In this document: one piece after another, positions 58,388 through 64,000 of the stretch | Numbering within the stretch: the first letter of the stretch is position 1 | Layout of the letters: the number at the start of each line of letters is the position of its first letter | Assembly (NCBI RefSeq): GCF_014287795.1 | Contig: NZ_JACOON010000001.1 | Span: 681,873 to 745,872 of the forward strand | Direction: 5' to 3' | Source of the DNA: Christensenella tenuis | GTDB lineage: Bacteria > Bacillota > Clostridia > Christensenellales > Christensenellaceae | Length of the DNA: 64,000 nucleotides | The notes under the pieces: model-generated | The model's database searches: none | Told to the model about the DNA's origin: nothing | The model's input: the letters and a program-made list of their open reading frames with translations, nothing else | Position numbers and translations under genes: made by a program

Positions 58388-61300
58388 TCAGCTTTTCACG
58401 TATCTTTGAAGTATTCTGAATAATGCAGGCGTATCAATCGGCTTTGTTAAGTATTCATCCATCCCGGCTTGCTTTGCAGTCTCTATTTCTTCCTGAAAAG
58501 CATTTGCGGTCATGGCAATGATCGCAACGGACCGGGCATCTTTTTTCTTAAGCCCCCGTATTCTTTCCGTTGCCTCCAGACCGTCCATAACCGGCATACG
58601 AATATCCATCAAAATTGCCTTAAAATGCCCTTCCGGAGCTACGGTAAATTTATCGAGCGCTTCCTGCCCATTGACGGCGGTTTCCACGCAAAATCCCTTC
58701 ATCTCAAGCAATGCCTGCGCAATTTCCAGATTAATTTCGTTGTCTTCTACCAAAAGAATGTTTTCCCCTTGGAAACTAAGTCCGTTTACGGATTCAGTAA
58801 ATTCTTCCATTTCCCATTCTTTCTGTTCGGCCGCCGCCGTTTTATTATGAAGTGGGAGTTCAACCTGAAAGCGGCTTCCTTCGCCCAGAGTACTCGATGC
58901 ATAGATTTGGCCGTGCATAAGGTGTACCAAATTTCTCGTAATCGTAAGGCCCAAGCCCGTCCCCTGGAATACCCGCCCGCTGTCCGGGTTCTCCTGCTCA
59001 AAGGGATCGTACAATTTATCCAGGAATTCCTGAGACATACCAATTCCGTTATCCCAAACTTCAAACCGTATCATGGTCATATCATTACGGGAATGTTTCG
59101 CCGAAATCAGCAGGCCGATTTCTCCCCCTTCCTGGGTATATTTGATGGCATTTCCCAAAAGGTTCATGAGCACCTGATTTAAACGAAGCATATCTCCGAT
59201 ATAAACGTCTCCGACGTTTGGGGAAACTTTGATATGCAGGGTCTGTTTTTTTTGGTTGATCTGTGTCTGCAGCACTGCCGACAGGCTGTCCGTTAAATCT
59301 TCAATGCGGAAAATCCGGTTTTCAATCTGCATCTTTCCACTTTCAATTTTCGACATATCCAGAAAATCATTAATCAAGCTTAATAAAAAGTGCGCCGAAA
59401 TTCCAATTTTCTCCAGACACTCTTTTGTTTTGGCATTCTCCACATGCATGGCGGCGATATTTGTCATTCCAATGATTCCATTCATAGGCGTCCGAATATC
59501 ATGGGACATGCGGGAAAAAAAATCCATTTTTGCTTTATTGGCGCTCTCCGCCAGATACAAGGCATCCACCAGGGCTGCGTGTTCCCTCTCTTCAGCTTTT
59601 TTGGCATCATCCAAATCTTTGAGATACATCATAATCGTAAACCACTTATCGTCCCGCCGGATTACTTGCGCTTGCATGGAATGCCACCGGTAGGTTCCAT
59701 CCGGCATTTTCCTTGGCGCTTCCAGATAGATCTCCTGCTTTCCTTGAGCAAATGCTTCGTACAGAGCCTGTACGGAAAAACGTTCCCGGTAATCTTCTTT
59801 ATATTCGGGATGTATGATCTCTTCTGCTACATGTGTAAAATGTTCTTCCAGTGTGCATTGCGCCGGTTCTTTCTTGAGCGTACCTAAGGTATTTTTCCAG
59901 CGATACAGCATCCCGGTATTGAGGTCTCCCTCGTATACGGTTCGATACAACCGCGCAGTGGCTGCCGCGAGTCTGCGGTTTGTATTTTCTTCTTCCTCCT
60001 GAGCAACTTTCAGTGCATGGATATCACGGTAAGTGAGAATAGCCTTGATGTCATCCCCAACCTTATTTTCGATCGCCACTACCGTCATTTCAACCCAATG
60101 ATAGGTTCCGTCAGGCGCAAGCCTGCGTATTTCGCGGCTGATTTTCCGATGGCCCGCTTGCAACTGGCGGCGTATTCCCTTCAGCGAAAAAATGTTACGA
60201 AAGGCGGCACGGTCTTCAGGATGTACGGTTTTATCACAGTACGCTTTATTGGCTGGTTCAAATAACCCTTCCCGCGCAACATCGCCCCATGTTTCGTTGG
60301 TTTTCCTTGCGACAAAAGTCCCCTCTGTTACATTCAGCGTAATGCACTCATCCAGCAATGCCGTAATTCCCATTGTAAACTCTTCTTTATCCTGTTCCAT
60401 TTGTTTTTGGTTGTCAATTGTCCTCACTAACACCATGGCAGCAATTCCGTCAGAATAGTCGGTACGGACTACTGTAGTGGAAACCCAATGATACAACCCA
60501 TCTTCTCCTTTGCGGCGGCACTGGAAATGAATCGACCCTTTTTCCGCCAATCGTTTTGTCAGGCGTTCGCAGTTCATATTTTTCCGGTATAGCTGCTTAT
60601 CTGCCGAATGAATATAAGGCAGGGCCGATTGTTCAAAAAACATTTTGTTGCTGTTGGCAATCCGCTGGTATTTGTTGTTACTTTTTCGGTATACGATCTT
60701 ATTCTTTTTCAGGTCTACATAGAGAACTTCGTCATAAATGCGATTCAGTGCTACCTCCAGCGTTTCATTTGCAATGCGCTCTTTAAATTTTGCATTTCGG
60801 ATTGTCTGTATATCGCGCAATGCCATAAAAATCATATTCCTATCCTGCCGGAAATAAGAAAAAGTCATACTTTTCCAGCGATATTCCCCGCTATGCTCAG
60901 CCATCCTGAAATATACATTATATTCATCGTCTTCTGCTTTCAGCCGCGAAAGAATTTCTTCAGGTTTTAATTCCTTTTCCACTCTTTCCCGGTCTTCCGG
61001 CAACACGAACCGCGCAATAAACAGCCTGATCTGCGTATGAAAATCATGAATCCCCGTCTTATAAAACGGACTTCCCTTTGATTGATAAGGACAATGGCAT
61101 ATCCATGTTTTCGGTTCCAAGATTGCCATCATCTGATAATCCTTATTACATACAAAATCAAACATTCGTTGCAGGAATTCGCTCTTGTTTTCATTTTCTT
61201 TGATCTTATCGATATTGCGCAGGGTTCCTATCACACGTAAAATTTTATCCCCCTCGCGCAAAGCATCTCCCTGAAAAAAATACCATACGAATTTTTTCGT

Positions 61301-63040
61301 CCCGGGGCGGCGCAGACGTATTTCCATACGTCTGCTATCTCCCTGCATAATCTTTCGAACCGATGGAATATCATCTGGATACACGATATCGTACTTCTCA
61401 AGATCCCGCAAATAGTGAACAAGGCAATTTTTCTCTCCAAGCGGTGCGCCGGATGTGCTTTCGTTATTTTGGTAAACGTAAAAAGTATCTGTTTCATTAA
61501 CATATTCAAACAAAACATCCGCTGAGGTTTCTACCGCCACGCGATATCTTGCCTGCTCCTTTTCCAGTTTGATTTGCGCTTCCTTTTGTTCCGTAATGTT
61601 GACGACAACAACCAAATAAATCGGTTTCCCTTTTTGCTCACCTATCTTTTTTCCTTCTACATGCACCCAAATGAAACGGCCATCCGTTCGCTTCATACGG
61701 TATTCAGTAAAAATGGAGCAATCTTTTTCCACCTGTTCCCGCAGTAAAACCCGTATGTTATCCCGGTCTTCAGGATAAACCAGCGAAATCCAATTCCCGC
61801 ACTGTTCCGGGGTTGTTCCCAACATATCGTAAAAAGTTCCGTTTGCCTCCTGAATTGTCATGTCTTCATCAATAACAATTTTGGCAACGCCACCTGGCAT
61901 ACTATTATAGGTTACCTCCCTCTCAATTTCCATCTGTTTCCGTTTTGTAATATCCAGGATGGTACCAAAATAAACCGGCCAACCGTCTTGCTCCCCGATA
62001 CATCCGGCCTGCACCTGGAGCCAGGTCATATTTCCGTTCATAACAAACGGAATTTCCAGATCCACATTCTCGCGGCTGGCTCCTGCTTTGCAAATCAACT
62101 CGGTATATTCCTTTGCCCGGCGCGGCGGCACACCCAGGAATATGGTTTCCCGGTAGTCGTCCAGCTTTGTATCAAAAAATTCAAAATACTTTCGGCTTGC
62201 CTCCAGCAGAAAAATATGGGAATCCGTCACCAGATATTTTCCCGTCATTCCTCCTGAATGCTCACAAGCGATTTTCAAAGAATTTTGCAGCTCCTCCTCT
62301 GTATTTTTAAGACTGTCAATATTCTGGCATAAGGTAATCTCCAGAATATCGTCGCTAAAGGGATTGTCTACCTGCATAACGCGCGTATTTGTCCAGTGGT
62401 ACTGCCCATCATCCCCCATCTGGCGATGTTCCATATAGATTTCTCTTTTTCCGTCCGCAAAATTTTCAAGAAGCCGTTCCCTGCTGAATTTATTTCGGAA
62501 TTCTTCTTTGAAATTAGGATGCATTGTTTCCACACCAATTTCAATCAGTTCATCAAAGTTCCCCTCTTCCGGCGCGGCTTTTGCGTCAAAATATTCATAT
62601 TCAACCATAGCAAACCTGTTTCGGGTAAGATTCACCGAAATCACCATCGGATAGATTTGCGAGACTGCAGCCGCAAGCTGCAGCTTTTCCTGCTCCAGCT
62701 CAATCTCTTTTTCTGTTTGTATGTAGGGAGTAATCGAAATAATAAATGCCGGTATTTTATCCTCCCACATAATTCTTGTTGCCGAAATATTCACTGCCTT
62801 TCCAAACGGTTCATTATAGCTCACAGTTGTATTGCTTTCATTTTGGCCAATTTCGTGCAAAGGACAGTTCCGGCACATACCTTTCCACAGGTCATGACAA
62901 GCCCGCCCCAATTCTACTTCCGGCGTCACTTTACGCACCCGGTCATTAAAATACAGGATATGGTGGTTGTCTTGCCTAATCACGTAAATAGCCATGTCCG
63001 GCAAATGATTTAAGACCGTAATAAGGGCGTTTTCTTCCAT
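58388..63040 (-). CDS. Soluble nine-PAS hybrid sensor histidine kinase
   Basis: A 1550-residue hybrid kinase without membrane helices. Roughly nine PAS-like units fill residues 1-1150. A HisKA/HATPase pair follows (SHDIRTPMNGIIGM, phospho-His near 1180; MNLLGNAIKYTQEGG; DNGIGM; GTGLGLTITRNLVHLM), then a receiver with its Asp near 1479 (LMDIRMPVMDG) and KPID at the end. PAS1 has a cysteine group (CHDLWKGMCRNCPL). Units 2, 7, 8 and 9 look like paralogous copies (H-P-E-x-R ... DG.Y.W). The ATG at 63040 follows GGAG. No output regulator is adjacent. Confidence 0.92.
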   Translation of the reverse strand: MEENALITVLNHLPDMAIYVIRQDNHHILYFNDRVRKVTPEVELGRACHDLWKGMCRNCPLHEIGQNESNTTVSYNEPFGKAVNISATRIMWEDKIPAFIISITPYIQTEKEIELEQEKLQLAAAVSQIYPMVISVNLTRNRFAMVEYEYFDAKAAPEEGNFDELIEIGVETMHPNFKEEFRNKFSRERLLENFADGKREIYMEHRQMGDDGQYHWTNTRVMQVDNPFSDDILEITLCQNIDSLKNTEEELQNSLKIACEHSGGMTGKYLVTDSHIFLLEASRKYFEFFDTKLDDYRETIFLGVPPRRAKEYTELICKAGASRENVDLEIPFVMNGNMTWLQVQAGCIGEQDGWPVYFGTILDITKRKQMEIEREVTYNSMPGGVAKIVIDEDMTIQEANGTFYDMLGTTPEQCGNWISLVYPEDRDNIRVLLREQVEKDCSIFTEYRMKRTDGRFIWVHVEGKKIGEQKGKPIYLVVVVNITEQKEAQIKLEKEQARYRVAVETSADVLFEYVNETDTFYVYQNNESTSGAPLGEKNCLVHYLRDLEKYDIVYPDDIPSVRKIMQGDSRRMEIRLRRPGTKKFVWYFFQGDALREGDKILRVIGTLRNIDKIKENENKSEFLQRMFDFVCNKDYQMMAILEPKTWICHCPYQSKGSPFYKTGIHDFHTQIRLFIARFVLPEDRERVEKELKPEEILSRLKAEDDEYNVYFRMAEHSGEYRWKSMTFSYFRQDRNMIFMALRDIQTIRNAKFKERIANETLEVALNRIYDEVLYVDLKKNKIVYRKSNNKYQRIANSNKMFFEQSALPYIHSADKQLYRKNMNCERLTKRLAEKGSIHFQCRRKGEDGLYHWVSTTVVRTDYSDGIAAMVLVRTIDNQKQMEQDKEEFTMGITALLDECITLNVTEGTFVARKTNETWGDVAREGLFEPANKAYCDKTVHPEDRAAFRNIFSLKGIRRQLQAGHRKISREIRRLAPDGTYHWVEMTVVAIENKVGDDIKAILTYRDIHALKVAQEEEENTNRRLAAATARLYRTVYEGDLNTGMLYRWKNTLGTLKKEPAQCTLEEHFTHVAEEIIHPEYKEDYRERFSVQALYEAFAQGKQEIYLEAPRKMPDGTYRWHSMQAQVIRRDDKWFTIMMYLKDLDDAKKAEEREHAALVDALYLAESANKAKMDFFSRMSHDIRTPMNGIIGMTNIAAMHVENAKTKECLEKIGISAHFLLSLINDFLDMSKIESGKMQIENRIFRIEDLTDSLSAVLQTQINQKKQTLHIKVSPNVGDVYIGDMLRLNQVLMNLLGNAIKYTQEGGEIGLLISAKHSRNDMTMIRFEVWDNGIGMSQEFLDKLYDPFEQENPDSGRVFQGTGLGLTITRNLVHLMHGQIYASSTLGEGSRFQVELPLHNKTAAAEQKEWEMEEFTESVNGLSFQGENILLVEDNEINLEIAQALLEMKGFCVETAVNGQEALDKFTVAPEGHFKAILMDIRMPVMDGLEATERIRGLKKKDARSVAIIAMTANAFQEEIETAKQAGMDEYLTKPIDTPALFRILQRYVKS

Positions 63041-63098
63041 TTTGATTTTCTCCACGTTAATTATTCTCGTCGATATCCGTTTCAGTTTTTGGCATAAA

Positions 63099-63276
63099 TG
63101 TAGTCATTGTATATTTAAACTCCGGGACTTATCCAGTAACGGATTTTATTTTCGCCACTTTGGCTATGTTTGATTATTTTTGATTATTCAAGGGCATAGT
63201 CAACTTTTACAGATTTTAATCCGCGCTTCTATAGCATATGTTCTCTTTCTGTTATTGTAGTCATCGCGTATTTAGA
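63099..63276. repeat. Duplicated 21-bp motif upstream of the PAS kinase
   Basis: Plus-strand copies at 63099-63119 (TGTAGTCATTGTATATTTAAA) without its last base reading and 63256-63276 agree at 17 of 21 positions, all four differences being transitions. They are 157 bp apart in direct orientation. On the minus strand each contains ATG-ACT-ACA, the start of a very short open frame (16 and 11 codons). They could be regulator sites or a duplicated leader. Confidence 0.45.
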
Positions 63277-63475
63277 TTGTTTTGCGAGAGGCATAATTTA
63301 GGTAATCTCCTGAACTTGGCTACAAATTCCATAGGATGATATTTTCAGAATATATGTACTTCCAGCCGGAGATCCCCGTTGCTTTTTCACACAATTAGTG
63401 GATCTGGCGTCATTTTATAATCGGAGCCTGCTCGGGCATAGCCGAAAATTTATGATCTACTGGAAGCACACAACG
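63277..63475. other. Non-coding stretch between PAS kinase and rRNA operon
   Basis: No supported gene on either strand. An 82-codon plus-strand frame begins at 63398 but runs through two terminator hairpins and has no ribosome site, so it is not annotated. Confidence 0.5.
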
Positions 63476-63505
63476 AAAAAAGCACATCCCATCGAATGTG
63501 TTTTT
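63476..63505 (-). terminator. Second terminator after the rRNA operon
   Basis: A 10-bp stem (AAAAACACAT with ATGTGCTTTT, one G-U pair) and T-run on the minus strand, about 130 bases beyond the first one. Confidence 0.65.
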
Positions 63506-63633
63506 AAAAAAAGTCCGAAGTCGTTGGCATTTGTAGTATTGATGTCAATTTATTTTACCAAGTTGGGGATTTTTCTTTTCCTTGTTAAATCTCTTTCTCT
63601 ACCGCTGGCCGTGCCAATAGATTCAGAACAATC

Positions 63634-63671
63634 AAAAAGCCTGTAACATTTGTCATGTTACAGGCTTTTTT
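63634..63671 (-). terminator. Primary terminator of the rRNA operon
   Basis: A perfect 15-bp stem (AAAAAGCCTGTAACA and complement), 7-base loop and T-run on the minus strand, 10 bases after 5S rRNA. Confidence 0.94.
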
Positions 63672-63680
63672 AAAATGGAA

Positions 63681-63796
<116 letters not shown>

Positions 63797-63798
63797 AA

Positions 63799-63873
63799 TG
63801 GCTCCCCAGGTTGGGTTTGAACCAACGACCCTTCGGTTAACAGCCGAATGCTCTACCGCTGAGCTACTGAGGA
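63799..63873 (-). tRNA. tRNA-Asn (GTT)
   Basis: Acceptor TCCTCAG/CTGGGGA, encoded CCA, anticodon stem TCGGC/ACCGA region with loop CTGTTAA, anticodon GTT. It sits between 23S and 5S rRNA. Confidence 0.93.
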
Positions 63874-63971
63874 ATATTAAATTTTAATGAGTTGCAAAGC
63901 ACACTCAAAACTGAATAGTAAGTCCGAAAGAGAAAGTCTTAAGTTATGTTAGACTGTCTATCAACTTTCGT

Positions 63972-64000
63972 TGATCAAGCCCTCGACCTATTAGTACTGG
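63972..64000 (-). rRNA. rrl: 23S ribosomal RNA, 3' end only
   Basis: The minus strand reads CCAGTACTAATAGGTCGAGG then GCTTGATC, the conserved 3' end of 23S rRNA. The gene continues beyond the right edge. The exact 3' terminus is approximate. Confidence 0.88.

Noticed and set aside
63398..63646. 82-codon plus-strand frame near the rRNA operon
   Set aside because: It crosses two terminator hairpins, lacks a ribosome site, and resembles no family.

Overview
The window looks like chromosome of an anaerobic, fermentative member of the Clostridia (Firmicutes). The evidence is an [FeFe]-hydrogenase maturation operon (hydE, hydG, hydF), a divergent [FeFe]-hydrogenase-like protein, desulfoferrodoxin, a T-box leader, a PyrR-type pyr leader, near-consensus sigma-A promoters, strong AAGGAG ribosome sites, lipoboxes and CCA-encoding tRNA genes. 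The genus cannot be named from this sequence. No plasmid, complete prophage or CRISPR array was seen; apart from one decayed integrase beside the tRNA cluster, this is housekeeping and catabolic chromosome.

Layout. 1-2.2 kb: phosphate transport (pstA fragment, pstC, pstS) behind a PhoP-type direct-repeat promoter. 2.2-6.8 kb: cyclophilin and the hydE-hydG-hydF operon, preceded by a terminator-bearing leader. 6.8-9.5 kb: divergent hexokinase and glycerol-1-phosphate dehydrogenase. 9.6-15 kb: a sugar catabolic operon (GntR/LacI-type regulator, fucose/arabinose-isomerase-like protein, URO-D-fold protein, FGGY kinase). 15-19 kb: an orphan F420-ligase-domain protein and a polar amino-acid ABC transporter. 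19-26.8 kb: sugar isomerase/epimerase, acyl-ACP thioesterase coupled to phosphofructokinase, a short homocysteine methyltransferase, a DUF6512-like membrane protein, desulfoferrodoxin, a dGTPase-like HD protein and a two-repeat lipoprotein. 26.8-31 kb: aldehyde dehydrogenase, argF with ARG boxes, and pyrB-pyrI behind a PyrR-type attenuator. 31-39.6 kb: MscS channel, cardiolipin synthase, TrpB2 under a tryptophan T-box, a phosphoglycerate-mutase-like enzyme, a secreted glucosaminidase and small proteins. 39.7-41 kb: integrase pseudogene and five tRNA genes (Lys, Gly, Gly, Gly, Leu). 41-48.4 kb: YgjP-type metallopeptidase, MurC, hydrogenase-like protein, family 2 glycosyltransferase, cysteine synthase, DNA polymerase IV. 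48.4-56.6 kb: KDG kinase, acetamidase-like protein and 6-phosphogluconate dehydrogenase; ACT protein with phenylacetate-CoA ligase; TrkH-TrkA. 57-63 kb: S41 protease and a 1550-residue multi-PAS hybrid kinase. 63.5-64 kb: the 3' end of an rRNA operon (23S, tRNA-Asn, 5S) with terminators.

How it fits together. HydE, HydG and HydF build the H-cluster for hydrogenases; one hydrogenase-like candidate is in the window but its motifs suggest a non-standard role. Carbon enters through hexokinase, phosphofructokinase, KDG kinase, 6-phosphogluconate dehydrogenase and the 9.6-15 kb sugar operon, whose substrate is unknown. Nitrogen and nucleotide genes carry visible classical control: PyrR-type attenuation, ARG boxes and a T-box. 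The most unusual items are the nine-PAS soluble hybrid kinase, the sugar operon with an embedded URO-D-fold protein, the attenuated hyd leader, and the decayed integrase next to the tRNA array.
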